Below are positions 23,691 to 35,724 of a stretch of DNA of 64,000 nt, piece after piece (position 1 is the first letter of the stretch; every line of letters starts with the position of its first letter). The position numbers and the translations under genes are program-made. The DNA is from Candidula unifasciata (lineage: Eukaryota; Mollusca; Gastropoda; Stylommatophora; Geomitridae), in NCBI GenBank assembly GCA_905116865.2, contig CAJHNH020000802.1:613501-677500 (forward strand). The letters run 5' to 3'. The notes under the pieces were generated by a model. The model ran no database searches. It saw nothing but the letters and a program-made list of their open reading frames with translations, and was not told where the DNA came from.

Positions 23691-24344
23691 TCTCTTTCTT
23701 TTCTCTCTTACTCTCCTCTTTATTCTCCATCTATATACTTTCATCTCTTTGTCTCTGTCCTTCCCAGAGTTCCCATCAGTTGTTTCACCACTCCCTCTGC
23801 TTCTCTACCAAATACTCATTTTCCAGTATGTTCGGTTTATTCCAGCAAAATTAGCTTCTTGCTGTGGTGAATATTGTATCAAAACCATTCTCAGATTCAC
23901 TAATTTCCCCTCGATTGCACAAGAGAAACATTGCATGAGCTAATATTGCACAGTCTGTATAGTGTTTGTGTCCACAGGCCATATCAAGACTTCCTTGTCA
24001 TTGACACTTGCACTGGTTCATCCTTTAGGTCAGGTTTCGGCATCTATTGCCAACGAGCAAATGTTTGACGTGGCCAAACCCTGGCCTGACAGGTTGGACA
24101 GTTGAGGCGAAGCAGGCAAACAGTTTTAACTCGCCCGCAGCCATGTCTGGCCCAGCAAGTCGTTCGCTGATATACTTTCCCATCTGCTTCTGTGCGTCTG
24201 TTTCTTCTCTTCTTTCATTCAATATCTACTTTAAAAACATAGTGATGTGTAGTATTTCAAGTAAATACCTCAAGGATGGTCTTTAAAAAATATATATATA
24301 TATATATATACTGTCTATTGACTGCTTCAGTTATTCTTCCTTCA
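23691..24344. other. no gene seen; short (TA)n
   Basis: Unique-looking sequence with an AT-dinucleotide run at about 24287-24310. Confidence 0.5.
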
Positions 24345-25272
24345 AAGTGTCACTGCTGACAAGTTCTTCAAAGTGTCTCGACTGACTAGTTATTCAAAGT
24401 GTCTAGACTGACTAGTTCTTCAAATTGTCTCCGCAATCTCTTCAAAGTGTCACTGCTGAATAATTCTTCAAATTGTCTCTACTGACTAGTTCTTTAAAGT
24501 GTCTCGACTGACTAGTTCTTCAAAGTGTATCGACTGACTAATTCTTCAAAGTGTCTCCGCAATCTCCTCAAAGTGTCAGAGCTGACTAGTTCTTCAAAGT
24601 GTCTCCACTCTCTCTTCAAAGTGTCTCGACTGGCTAGTTCTTCAAAGTGTCTCCGCTCTCTCTTCAAAGTGTCCGACCGACTAGTTCTTCAAAGTGTCCC
24701 GACTGACTCGTTCTTCAAAGTGTCCCGACCGACTAGTTCTTCAAAGTGTCCGACCGACTAGTTCTTCAAAGTGCCCCGACTGACTCGTTCTTCAGAGTGT
24801 CCCGACCGACTAGTTCTTCAAAGTGTCCGACCGACTAGTTCTTCAAAGTGTCTTCGCTCTCTCTTCAAAGTGTCCCGACTGACTAGTTCTTCAAAGTGTC
24901 CCGACTGACTCGTTCCTCTAAGTGTCCCGACTGACTCGCTTGTCAAAGTGTCTCGACTAACTAGTTCTTCATAGTGTCTCGACTTACTAGTTCTTCTAAG
25001 TGTCTCGACTGACTCGTTTGTCAAAGTGTCTTGACTGACTAGTTCTTCAAAGTGTCTCGACTGACTCGTTCTTCAAAGTGTCTCGGCTGATTAGTTCTTC
25101 AAAGTGTTTCGACTGACTAGTTCTTCAAAGTGTCTCGGCTGACTAGTTTTTCAAAGTGTCTCGGCTGACTAGTTCTTTAACGTGTCTCCACTGACTATTT
25201 CTTCAGTGTCTCGACTGATTAGTTCTTCAGTGTCTCGACTTACTAGTTCTTCAAAGTGTCTCGACTGACTCT
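24345..25272. repeat. 26-bp minisatellite, diverged
   Basis: About 35 imperfect copies of GACTGACTAGTTCTTCAAAG followed by TGTCTC. Several units are shortened ('ctctcttcaaagtgtc') and units are more diverged than in neighbouring arrays. Confidence 0.92.
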
Positions 25273-25864
25273 CTTTCGTCGGTTTATTAAAAACAACAAA
25301 GCTGTCATATGCCCTTCTCTAAATGTTCTGGTATCTGGTTCTCTCAGGGTTGTGGCGAAATCATGGCCTATTTGTGTGATCGACTGAACAGACTTGAGAG
25401 GTGACCCTCAAGGGTGGCTTAGTCCCCCGTAACAGTTGACGTAGCAAACCCATACTCTATAAACAAACACACAAACACCACGAGCAGAATTTATAGAGAT
25501 GAAAGTGTGAGTTGGCTTCAGCTTGTATCAACAGCTGTCATCTGCCCACACCACAGACACAACATGTGGTGTATGGTCTGCACGAGTTCTGACTCCGATC
25601 TGATTGGCTTGCCGACATCTGTCAGATGGCAAGTGTTATTGTTTCATTTGTACATTCTCTTTCTGGGTGTATGTTGGCTTTTTTTAAGCCTAACCAAATC
25701 AATAATAATGATTTCACCTATTTGGGTTGCAGTTTTGTAAGTAACAACAACAAAAAGCCTTAACAAAATATGGAGTTCTAAGTTATACAGCTCTGAGACC
25801 AAACTGCGAATCTTCATTTCCGACGTTATTTAAATTCTAACATGTTCTAGCAAAAGTTTGAGAA
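25273..25864. other. no gene seen
   Basis: Unique-looking sequence; nothing recognised. Confidence 0.45.
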
Positions 25865-26870
25865 CCAGTACAGATTATGGAACGAAAGTTAAATACATTT
25901 GAAAACAAATGTCAGAACAATTGTGAACATAAATTGGGATGAATTAAAAACAAAGTGAGGAGATCCGAGAAATGTCTGGAGAAATACCTGTGTCGACTGC
26001 AACAAGACAAAGAAGGTGGAGGTATACTGGGCACAATCTGAGACGAAGTGAGCAAAGAATTAAAAACAAAGTGAGGAGATCCGAGAAATGTCTGGAGAAA
26101 TACCTGTGTCGACTGCAACAAGACAAAGAAGGTGGAGGTATACTGGGCACAATCTGAGACGAAGTGAGCAAAGAATTAAAAACAAAGTGAGGAGATCCGA
26201 GAAATGTCTGGAGAAATACCTGTGTCGACTGCAACAAGACAAAGAAGGTGGAGGTATACTGGGCACAATCTGAGACGAAGTGAGCAAAGAATTAAAAACA
26301 AAAGTGAGGAGATCCGAGAAATGTCTGGAGAAATACCTGTGTCGACTGCAACAAGACAAAGAAGGTGGAGGTATACTGGGCACAATCTGAGACGAAGTGA
26401 GCAAAGAATTAAAAACAAAGTGAGGAGATCCGAGAAATGTCTGGAGAAATACCTGTGTCGACTGCAACAAGACAAAGAAGGTGGAGGTATACTGGGCACA
26501 ATCTGAGACGAAGTGAGCAAAGAATTAAAAACAAAGTGAGGAGATCCGAGAAATATCTGGAGAAATACCTGTGTCGACTGCAACAAGACAAAGAATGTGG
26601 AGGTATACTGGGCACAATCTGAGACGAAGTGAGCAAAGAATTAAAAACAAAATGGCTTTGAAATGGGAAACAAACGGTCTGAAAAACAGAGAAGGTGTAA
26701 GGAAAACATTAAGAGGAACATTTTGACCAGGGAAAAAAAATCCTGGGCTGAACTGCAAGTGAAAAATCGGAAGAGTTGCATGCATTAGAGCGGGGTGGGG
26801 GGATGGAATGAGGGCACTATGTGACGTCTGAGGGCACACACATGATGATAATGAGAATGAAATACTGAAC
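25865..26870 (+). pseudogene. LINE C-terminal region with internal 116-bp amplification
   Basis: Upstream of the array a short frame reads ERKLNTFENKCQ, the 'LN-FE-KC' helix that follows the LINE thumb. Within the array one frame reads RQRRWRYTGHNLRRSEQRI, the conserved 'RRWxxxGHxLRR' motif. Downstream come ALKWETNGLKNREGVRKTL and RALCDV, corresponding to the basic 'ALkW-P-GKRxRGRPkxTWRR' and 'ALC' parts of the tail. The three segments are thus collinear with one LINE C-terminus, in which the middle 116 bp was multiplied. Stops and frame changes show it is dead. This family differs in spelling from the RTE copies at 4.8 and 21 kb. Confidence 0.8.
25944..26648. repeat. 116-bp tandem repeat, six copies
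   Basis: The same point of the unit (tctggagaaatacctgtgtc) recurs at about 25975, 26091, 26207, 26324, 26440 and 26556: spacing 116, 116, 117, 116, 116. Copies are nearly identical; one has an added A (near 26300) and the last has 'aatatctgg' and 'aagaatgtgg' changes. Confidence 0.97.
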
Positions 26871-26934
26871 TAATTGTCAGCCATCTACATACATATAGCT
26901 ATCTATCTGCCTAATTATTATATACACAGGTCAT

Positions 26935-27292
26935 TGTCTATCTGTGTGTATGTTATTCTGTCTGTCTGTTTGTCTATCAGTCCATATGTCCGTCTGTCCG
27001 TCTGTATGTCTGTCCGTCCGTCTGTCTGTCTGACTGGCTCTCAATCTGTCCGTCCGTCAATAAGTCTGCCTGCCTGTCTATCTGTCTGTCTGCCTGTCTG
27101 CCTGTCTGCCTGTACGACTGTCCGTCCTTCTATTTATCTACCTGTCTGATTAGCTGTCAGTCTGTCCGTCCGTCTATCTATCTGTCCGTCCGTCTATCTG
27201 TCTGTCCGTCAGTCCGTATGTTTGTCTGTCTGACTGACTGTGAGTCCGTCTGTCTGTCTGTCTGTCTATGTCCGTGTATCTGTCTGTCCTCA
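26935..27292. repeat. degenerate CTGT/CCGT tetranucleotide repeat
   Basis: Imperfect tctg, ccgt, tgcc and tatc tetramers over about 350 bases. Confidence 0.9.
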
Positions 27293-27640
27293 AAGCTCTG
27301 TGCCTACCTGCTGACTTGAAAGAGTGGAAGTACAAGACCCTTGTCGCTCTAGAGGCACACTGGGCATAGAATGCTCCATTCATTTTTTATTGATCAATCA
27401 GCACTAACGCCTTTACTTCTCCGGGCATTTCCTGGTACTCATTCGAGGCTGAATTGACGGGGGGGGGGGGAGTGAACTGACCACCGCCAGGCGATCCTCC
27501 ATCTACTAAAGCTACCACTGCCACCTGCGACTACCTCTCTCTTCATCTGTCAGTGGGTGGACATACAGCTGCTGTCCGTCCATGTGTCCACGCATGGACT
27601 CACGACAACACACATTTGCTAATCTGTCCTTTCCCTATAA

Positions 27641-27681
<41 letters not shown>

Positions 27682-28335
27682 TATTCAATAATGGAACATA
27701 ATCACACTTATTATCGCTTTCCTGGCCATCTTCCGATAGCTCTCATTTGTGGCTTCACTCTGGTATTCCACAATATGGGAAGACATAAAGAAGAATTCAA
27801 AATACCTCACAGAAAATGTCTAAGACGTGTTTCTTGCTATTCCGGAATCCAAATAATTTCTCTCAACATTTCAGGCAACAAAAAGCCCAACATCCGTGTT
27901 ATTTCGTCCCGCCTGCACATTTGTTTTATTTTTTCTTGTCTGTCAAACGTGGCATTTAGCTGGTCAGAGGTGTTGCTGAGGATATTGATGCCAGGTTGTC
28001 AATTAAGGGCCAAACAAAGTGGACAATAATTTTGTTAGACTTTCGACATCTATTTATGTTGTCAAACTATGTTTATCTCTCGTTCTTCTCCCCTCAGCAA
28101 AATGTGCAATTTTATTTTGTCTTTGTTTTGTAACCGCCATCGTGTTTCTTCTGATGATTCAAACTCAGTTCTTCACATAGTCTGAGCTCTGAGAAATACC
28201 AGCGACTGTAGGAGTGAGGTTTATCTAAAGATCCTTCTTTCGCCCTGGTACCAACACACAGCATCTCCACCTCAACATGCTTGTAATACAGAGCTCTCGT
28301 TCCCCTCAACGCTAAGTAAGGAATGTTGGGGCACA
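27293..28335. other. no gene seen; (GT)n at 27643-27679
   Basis: A pure GT microsatellite at 27643-27679 and a 12-base G run at 27459-27470. A 158-codon frame at 27553-28029 crosses the GT tract and has no recognisable domain. Confidence 0.5.
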
Positions 28336-28338
28336 GCC

Positions 28339-28568
28339 TCAGCCTACGTCCCACGAGAGAGTGCAGCCTACGTCCCACGAGAGAGTGCAGCCTACGTCCC
28401 ACGAGAGAGTGCAGCCTACGCCCGACGAGAGAGTGCAGCCTACGTCCCACGAGAGAGTGCAGCCTACGTCCCACGAGAGAGTGCAGCCTACGTCCGACGA
28501 GAGAGTGCAGCCTACGGCCCACGAGGGAGTGCAGCCTACGTTCCACGAGAGAGTGCAGCCTACGTCCC
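28339..28568. repeat. 24-bp minisatellite
   Basis: About 9.5 copies of CAGCCTACGTCCCACGAGAG followed by AGTG; open frames on both strands reflect the multiple-of-three unit. Confidence 0.96.
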
Positions 28569-29440
28569 GTGGTTTCATATTTTTTTATTTTTTACGGTGG
28601 GTCCTAAAAAGCCGTCTTGCTGCAGAAAAGCAACGCTGCTGTCCTTGACGATTCTCAACGCTGACAGCTGAACTAAATTCATATCGTACTTAAGTCCTAA
28701 GGCTATAATATACGCAATTCGCCGGCCGCTCACAGCTAATAACAACGAGGAAAACACACACGCAATATAGAAAGCTCATAGCATCAAACGCAAAATATCA
28801 GGACACCTCTGTAACTTAGACTAGCGCGTGTGAAAGGTCAGCGGGCATGAAAGAACGGCTAATCACGGTGTGTTTTGGGCGAAAAACGTAATAGGAACGC
28901 ATGACACCATCAAGTGTAGTATAACCAGGTATAACCACAGGTACACACTGGCTGAGATTAGGCTTGCTTTGGTCACGTTCCCTCTGCGTGTTTCATGTAG
29001 GTCTGGTTCTGTCATGTTCTAGCTACGTGTTCTATATCGGTTCGGGTGTGTCATGTTCTCTCCCCATGTATATCTTTGTAAAACGCGGTCAACAATGTGT
29101 AGAGAGATATGTTATCTAGAGCATCACTGTCGTATGCGGACAGTCTGTTTGATGACCTGTGTCTGTTACTGCAGTCGGTTCATCTGTAAGATCATCTCTT
29201 CCTGGCATCACTTCTACATGTACTGAAGGATGTTCAAAACAACGCGTACGCGATAGCATCGATCCTTAACTAAACAAAAACAAGATACCGAGCTCTGGGA
29301 AACTAATTGAAGGCATTAAAAGAAGCAGCTTTGAGCATCAAGTTTCCTAGATTATGTCGTGTAGCTTTGGTGATCTTCTCTTTCCATAGCTACCCATCCA
29401 TGTACTGTCAATTCTTTCTTAAACATAAACCTTCCATCCA
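28569..29440. other. no gene seen
   Basis: Unique-looking sequence; nothing recognised. Confidence 0.45.
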
Positions 29441-29912
29441 ATGACAATAAACAGTCCCTACCATGATGATAAACAGTCCAGCGTGGTGATAAACAGATTA
29501 CCATGATGATAAACAGTCCAGCATGGTTTTTTTTTTTTTTTTAACGTATCCAGAAACCATGAGTTGTAAACCCTTTGGCTCGGTACTATGGATATCGCAA
29601 CCCTTCGGCATTGATTCCATTATAGGTACCGTTAATCTGGGAGAAATGTGGCTTTTCTGCCTACCCCCGGGAGTGAACCCGGACCACAAGGAGTTCGTCA
29701 CCCGGCCGCGGCGAAAGTCAGATTTAACCAACTTCGCTAGAGAGCCGGGCCCAGCATGGTGATAAACATGTTACCATGATGGTAAACAGTGCAGACTAAC
29801 AATAAACAGTCTGCAACGATGGTCCTTGTAAAGACTCCAGCATGACGATAAACAGCCTATCTTGATGGTCCTGGTAAACACTGCAGCATGACGATAAACA
29901 GTCCATAATTAT
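29441..29912. repeat. irregular minisatellite around a SINE
   Basis: Units of the form 'ccagcatggtgataaacagt' and 'taccatgatgataaacagtc' lie on both sides of the SINE at 29528-29750, so the array existed before the SINE arrived. Confidence 0.8.
29528..29750 (-). mobile_element. tRNA-derived SINE with target duplication
   Basis: On the minus strand the element starts with a tRNA-like head: TAGCGAAGTTGG (29728-29739) fits the pol III A box and GGGTTCACTCCC (29669-29680) resembles a B box. It ends in an A-run (15 or so T on the plus strand from 29525). It is flanked by CCAGCATGGT at 29518-29527 and 29751-29760. About 220 bp long. The 79-codon frame across it is a by-product. Confidence 0.85.
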
Positions 29913-29954
29913 TTATGTTGGTGTTGCCAGTCTGTTCACCCCGTCCCACTATTT

Positions 29955-32003
29955 CTCGTATACTCTAGGTGTTCTCCATTTCTCGTATACTCTAGGTGTT
30001 CTCCGTTTCTCGTATACTCAAGGTGTTCTCCATTCCTCGTATACTCTAGGTGTTCTCCATTCCTCGTATACTCTACGTGTTCTCCATTCCTCGCATACTC
30101 TAGATGTTCTCCATTCCTCGTATACTCTAGGTGTTCTCTATTTCTTGTATACTCTAGGTGTTCTCTATTTCTTGTATACTCTAGGTGTTCTCTATTTCTT
30201 GTATACTCTAGGTGTTCTCTATTTCTTGTATACTCTAGGTGTTCTCTATTTCTTGTATACTCTAGGTGTTCTCTATTTCTTGTATACTCTAGGTGTTCTC
30301 TATTTCTTGTATACTCTAGGTGTTCTCTATTTCTTGTATACTCTAGGTGTTCTCTATTTCTTGTATACTCTAGATGTTCTCCATTCCTCGTATACTCTAG
30401 ATGTTCTCCATTTCTCGTATACTCTGGGTGTTCTCCATTTCTCGTATACTCTAGGTGTTCTCCATTCCTCGTATACTCTAGGTGTTCTCCATCCTCGTAT
30501 TCTCTGGGTGTTCTCCATTCCTCGTATACTCTAGGTGTTCTCCATTCCTCGTATACTCTAGGTGTTCTCCATTCCTCGTATACTCTGGGTGTTCTCCATT
30601 CCTCGTATACTCTAGGTGTTCTCCATTTCTCGTATACTCTAGATGTTCTCCATTCCTCGTATACTCTAGATGTTCTCTATTCCTCGTATACTCTAGATGT
30701 TCTCTATTCCTCGTATACTCTAGATGTTCTCCATTCCTCGTATACTCTGGGTGTTCTCCATTCCTCGTATACTGTAGGTGTTCTCCATTTCTCGTATACT
30801 CTAGATGTTCTCTATTCCTCGTATACTCTAGATGTTCTCCATTTCTCGTATACTGTAGGTGTTCTCCATTTCTCGTATACTCTAGATGTTCTCCATTTCT
30901 CGTATACTCTAGATGTTCTCTATTCCTCGTATACTCTAGATGTTCTCCATTTCTCGTATACTCTAGGTGTTCTCCATTCCTCGTATACTCTGGGTGTTCT
31001 CCATTCCTCGTATACTCTAGATGTTCTCCATTTCTCGTATACTCTAGATGTTCTCCATTTCTCGTATACTCTAGATGTTCTCCATTTCTCGTATACTCTA
31101 GATGTTCTCCATTCCTCGTATACTCTAGATGTTCTCTATTCCTAGTATACTCTAGATGTTCTCCATTTCTCGTATACTCTAGATGTTCTCCATTTCTCGT
31201 ATACTCTAGATGTTCTCTATTCCTCGTATACTCTAGATGTTCTCCATTTCTCGTATACTCTAGATGTTCTCCATTCCTCGTATACTCTAGATGTTCTCCA
31301 TTCCTCGTATACTCTAGATGTTCTCCATTCCTCGTATACTCTAGATGTTCTCCATTCCTCGTATACTCTAGATGTTCTCCATTCCTCGTATACACTAGAT
31401 GTTCTCCATTTCTCGTATACTCTGGGTGTTCTCCATTCCTCGTATACTCTAGATGTTCTCCATTTCTCGTATACTCTGGGTGTTCTCCATTCCTCGTATA
31501 CTCTGGGTGTTCTCCATTCCTCGTATACTCTAGGTGTTCTCCATTCCTCGTATACTGTAGGTGTTCTCCATTTCTCGTATACTCTGGGTGTTTTCCATTC
31601 CTCGTATACTCTGGGTGTTTTCCATTTCTCGTATACTCTATGTGTTCTCCATTTCTCGTATACTCTGGGTGTTCTCCAATCCTCGTATACTCTGGGTTTT
31701 TTCCATTTCTCGTATACTCTAGATGTTCTCCATTTCTCTTATACTCTGGGTGTTCTCCATTCCTCTTATACTCTAGGTGTTCTCCATTTCTCGTATACTC
31801 TACGTGTTCTCCATTCCTCGTATACTCTAGGTGTTCTCCATTTCTCGTATACTCTGGGTGTTCTCCATTCCTCGTATACTCTAGGTGTTCTCCATTTCTC
31901 GTATACTCTACGTGTTCTCCATTCCTCGTATACTCTAGGTGTTGTCCATTTCTCGTATACTCTAGGTGTTCTCCAGTTCTCGTAAACTCTAGGTGTTCTC
32001 CGA
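29955..32003. repeat. 27-bp minisatellite, about 75 copies
   Basis: Unit CTCGTATACTCTAGGTGTTC followed by TCCATTC or TCCATTT. Variation is concentrated at a few positions: ctaggtg, ctagatg or ctgggtg; ccatt or ctatt; tcctc or ttctc. A homogeneous block with 'ctatttcttg' lies at 30130-30370. Unit length of nine codons gives frames of 305 codons (minus) and 548 codons (plus); repeat artefacts. Confidence 0.98.
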
Positions 32004-32119
32004 CCGCCCTCCCGGGACAGGAAACGGATGACCACCGCCCGGAGTGTAGGTCTGCTAGTCTCTGCGGGTGTTACTGCACTGAATCGTTGATGGTAATACC
32101 TGGTCCTGTCTGGAACGAG

Positions 32120-32443
32120 CACATTTGACCACCTGGTCCTGTCTGGCATAAGCACTTGTTTCACCTTGTCCTGTCTGGTAAAAGCACATGGTTATCTGGT
32201 CCTGTCTGGTAAAAGCACATGGTTATCTGGTCCTGTCTGGTAAAAGCACATGGTTATCTGGTCCTGTCTGGTAAAAGCACATGGTTATCTGGTCCTGTGT
32301 GGTAAAAGCACATGGTTATCTGGTCCTGTCTGGTAAAAGCACATGGTTATCTGGTCCTGCCTGGTAAAAGCACATGGTTATCTAGTCCTGTCTGGTAAAA
32401 GCACATGGTTATCTGGTCCTGTCTGGTAAAAGCACATGGTTAT
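32120..32443. repeat. 31-bp minisatellite, left half
   Basis: About ten copies of CTGGTCCTGTCTGGTAAAAG followed by CACATGGTTAT. It is split from its right half (33707-34045) by a 1263-bp insertion. Confidence 0.96.
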
Positions 32444-33706
32444 TGTCGTTTGGCAGTTTTGTCGCACACCTTTACTTACGGAATATTTTCACAAATCCCT
32501 CAGGTGCTTTGAGACAGGGTGTTTTGAATGGTGGCTCTCGTTCGTCTAGAGGCCTAACCCTAAGTTCAAACTTTCCATTCAACCTGTCTCAGGGATGAGG
32601 TGACTCGAGCTCTGACTCCACAGGGTTATTATGAACACTTGGGTACCTCTCGGCCAGACGTCCTCACCACTATTTTGCCCCCAGACTGGTACACAATGTA
32701 ACACAGTCAAACAAGTAAACAACAGAGAATATGACAAGACAGGACTACCTTTCTGAATACGACAATGAATTCCAATAAGACGAAACTGTTCTAAGAACAA
32801 GAAGACTAATGAACTAAAACTTCAATGTAATAAATTCACTATAACAAGGCAGACGAAAAGTAGCATGAAGAATCAAAATGAATGTTCAAATCTTTGAAAA
32901 TCTAACACTAGAGAAAGAGTTTTTCTACATAGACACATCCATTTCCAGAATCATCATTGGCGGGAGGCGTTAGACAGATTTTGAAGGCACAACTGGAGTC
33001 AAGCCGCCACAAAGTGTTACTCGGACTTATCTGGTAGGATGCTGCAGCTCCTCAGGATGCCCGAAGATGGAAATCTGTCAAGTCCCACTTCTCAGCAGAA
33101 CTCCGTACACTTGATGATCTCTCTGAGAAAGATCAAGGACAATCACTCCCCAGAGACTGGTGGATATTTGGTTCACGGACAGTACAGCATACTGGGTAAT
33201 GGCTGTTCAACTCAAGTCAGTTGCTTCCCCGGTGTTGGTTGGTGGAAAATCATACCAGGACCACGGACGCTAGCTGGATCTACAGAAATCCGATGATAAA
33301 TGGAAAGAGAATAAAGAATCTTGTCTTTTTAAAGGTCAAGTGGCAACACAAAAGGAATATGTCTGCCTCATAGACCGGACCATAGAGAAGTGACGCATAA
33401 AAATACAGTCCCCAACTACGGCAGTTGGTGTAAGAATCCTGCTCACGTATGCGGTGAAGTGGTCAGACAATTTATTTTAAATAGGCGTAGAAAATGTGTC
33501 CTAACGTGTACATCGACACTAAAAGCCTAAAAGAATCAATAGCATAGTGAATTATAGGGATTTTTATTATCTGGACTCCCCCACAAAAAACGAACTATAT
33601 AACTACCGTCGGCCTAACCTATATCATAGTTACAATGACGATTTTGGGGGTGTTCAGACTGTGGACCTGTCCAAGACGGTATATGTGTGTATTCTGTCAT
33701 GCGACA
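32444..33706. mobile_element. TG...CA insertion with 5-bp duplication, possible solo LTR
   Basis: The insertion starts TGTCGTTTGGCAG and ends, read on the minus strand, TGTCGCATGACAG (10 of 13 agree). GTTAT occurs immediately on both sides (32439-32443, 33707-33711) and only once per unit in the uninterrupted array. TGT...ACA ends with a 5-bp duplication fit LTR retroelements, and one 1.26-kb copy without internal genes fits a solo LTR. A possible AATAAA lies at about 33310. No second direct terminal copy was seen. A short-TIR DNA element is the alternative. Confidence 0.75.
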
Positions 33707-34045
33707 GTTATCTGGTCCTGTCTGGTAAAAGCACATGGTTATCTGGTCCTGTCTGACATAAGCACATGGTTATCTGGTCCTGTCTGACATAAGCACATGG
33801 TTATCTGGTCCTGTCTGACATAAGCACATGGACATCTTGTCCTGTCTGACATAAGCACATGGTTTACCTGGTCCTGTCTGACATAAGCACATGGTTCACC
33901 TGGTCCTGTCTGACATAAGCACATGGTTTACCTGGTCCTGTCTGACATAAGCACATGGTACCACCTGGTTCTGTCTGACATAAGCACATGGTTTACCTGG
34001 TCCTGTCTGACATAAGCACATGGTTCACCTGATCCCGTCTGGCTT
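33707..34045. repeat. 31-bp minisatellite, right half
   Basis: About 11 copies. The first matches the left-half unit (ctggtaaaagc); the rest carry 'ctgacataagcacatgg' instead, so the insertion lies near a boundary between two homogenised sub-arrays. Confidence 0.95.
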
Positions 34046-34394
34046 GTAACCACCTGATCATTTTTTTGTCTGTCTGTTATCTAACCATTTTGTCCCCCAC
34101 GTCCTGTCTTAAACTGTCGGGCTATGTTGCCACGTTCGAATGCAGACAAAACTAAACAATGCGAGGGAATGATCGCTGTAATCCTCAGGTATCAAAGTAC
34201 TAGATAATGATGATGATTGATCCCACTTGTTTTGCACCGTCTCCCCTTATAATGTCCTCTCTGTCAGATTTAGAACCGGACTGGAATCATTTCTCCCCTA
34301 GGGCAACAGGGGCATAACTCCACCTTGTTTATCTGAGACCAATGATAGCATTATTTCCTGATGATACCTGAGCCTGCAGCCATCCCATCTACTT
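34046..34394. other. no gene seen
   Basis: Unique-looking sequence between arrays. Confidence 0.45.
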
Positions 34395-34706
34395 CTGTCA
34401 ATGATGCAGACAATTTGTCCTGTTTGTGTCAATGATGCAGACAAATTGTCCTGTTTGTGTCAATGATGCAGACAATTTGTCCTGTTTGTGTCAATGATGC
34501 AGACAATTTGTCCTGTTTGTGTCAATGATGCAGACAATTTGTTCTGCTTGTGTCAATGATGCAGAAAATTTGTCCTGTTTGTGTCAATGATGCAGACAAT
34601 TTGTCCTATTTGTGTCAATGATGCAGACAATTTGTCCTGTTTGTGTCAATGATGCAGACAATTTGTCCTGTTTGTGTCAATGATGCAGACAATTTGTCCT
34701 GTTTGT
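34395..34706. repeat. 31-bp minisatellite, ten copies
   Basis: Unit TGTCAATGATGCAGACAATT followed by TGTCCTGTTTG; unrelated in sequence to the 32-kb array of the same length. Confidence 0.97.
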
Positions 34707-34832
34707 TTTTATGTTTTTTTCTGAAAATATATAAGTTGTTCTGTGTTTATCGTATGATGATAGACCAATATTGGATAGAGCAATAGAATGGCTTCAGAAA
34801 GACAAACATCTAGATTTGGAGTTAAGAAGATA

Positions 34833-35195
34833 TGTAGATGGGAAGATAAATAAGTGGACAGGTCGACGTACGTGTCAGCAGATGGGAAGATAAACAAGTG
34901 GACAGGTCGACGTAAATGTCAGCAGATGGGAAGATAAATAAGTAGACAGGTCGACGTAAATGTCAGCAGATGGGAAGATAAACAAGTGGACAGGTCGACG
35001 TAAATGTCAGCAGATGGGAAGATAAACAAGTGGACAGGTCGACGTAAATGTCAGCAGATGGGAAGATAAACAAGTGGACAGGTCGACGTAAATGTCAGCA
35101 GATGGGAAGATAAACAAGTCGACAGGTCGACGTAAATGTCAGCAGATGGGAAGATAAACAAGTGGATGGGTCGACATCAATGGCAGCAGATAGGA
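34833..35195. repeat. 44-bp minisatellite, about eight copies
   Basis: Unit GTCAGCAGATGGGAAGATAA followed by acaagtggacaggtcgacgt and aaat; first and last copies are diverged. Confidence 0.96.
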
Positions 35196-35724
35196 AGATA
35201 AAACAAACAAACGAACCATTTTTGTAGACAGTCTGTTTTTGTTTTCTTTTTCAATCTTGCGTACAACCAGAAAGGCTGATTGACTGCACGTGTGATGGCG
35301 AATGTTCGTGAAGAGAGTTCACTCTTAATGTGTTCAACTGAGCAGACTTAGGGTTGTATGATCACTTGCAGAAACATGGCGTAGAGAAAATCTCTGGTCA
35401 CCTTACAAAGAATGAAAGCTACAACGTGCGTTGAAAGGGGTTTATCTATTGACTAAGTGACTAGACGGCTTGCAGTATCCCTCTACTGTCCAAAGAATGT
35501 TGAAGCGATTTCAGGCCCAGGATTTGTAGAGGATCATCACCGGCCAGGTCTACATGCTTTGGAGGTTAGAGATGGTTGTGCCCCTCTACAAGAGAATACC
35601 GTTTGACGCCACTGAGCCTGTGTGGTAAATGATTGTCTTCAGCATCATGGGATCATCACGTTGGCGTGGCCATCTCATTGACCTGATCTGTCTCCGACTG
35701 AGCACCTCTGGTATGCCTCTGGTC
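35196..35724. other. no gene seen
   Basis: Unique-looking sequence; no domain recognised. Confidence 0.45.

Noticed and set aside
30478..32128. 548-codon (plus) and 305-codon (minus) frames
   Set aside because: Nine-residue repeats from the 27-bp minisatellite; no signal peptide, domain or flanking gene structure.
32579..33296. Short frames inside the 1.26-kb TG...CA insertion as element genes
   Set aside because: 73 and 85 codons with no gag, pol or transposase motif.
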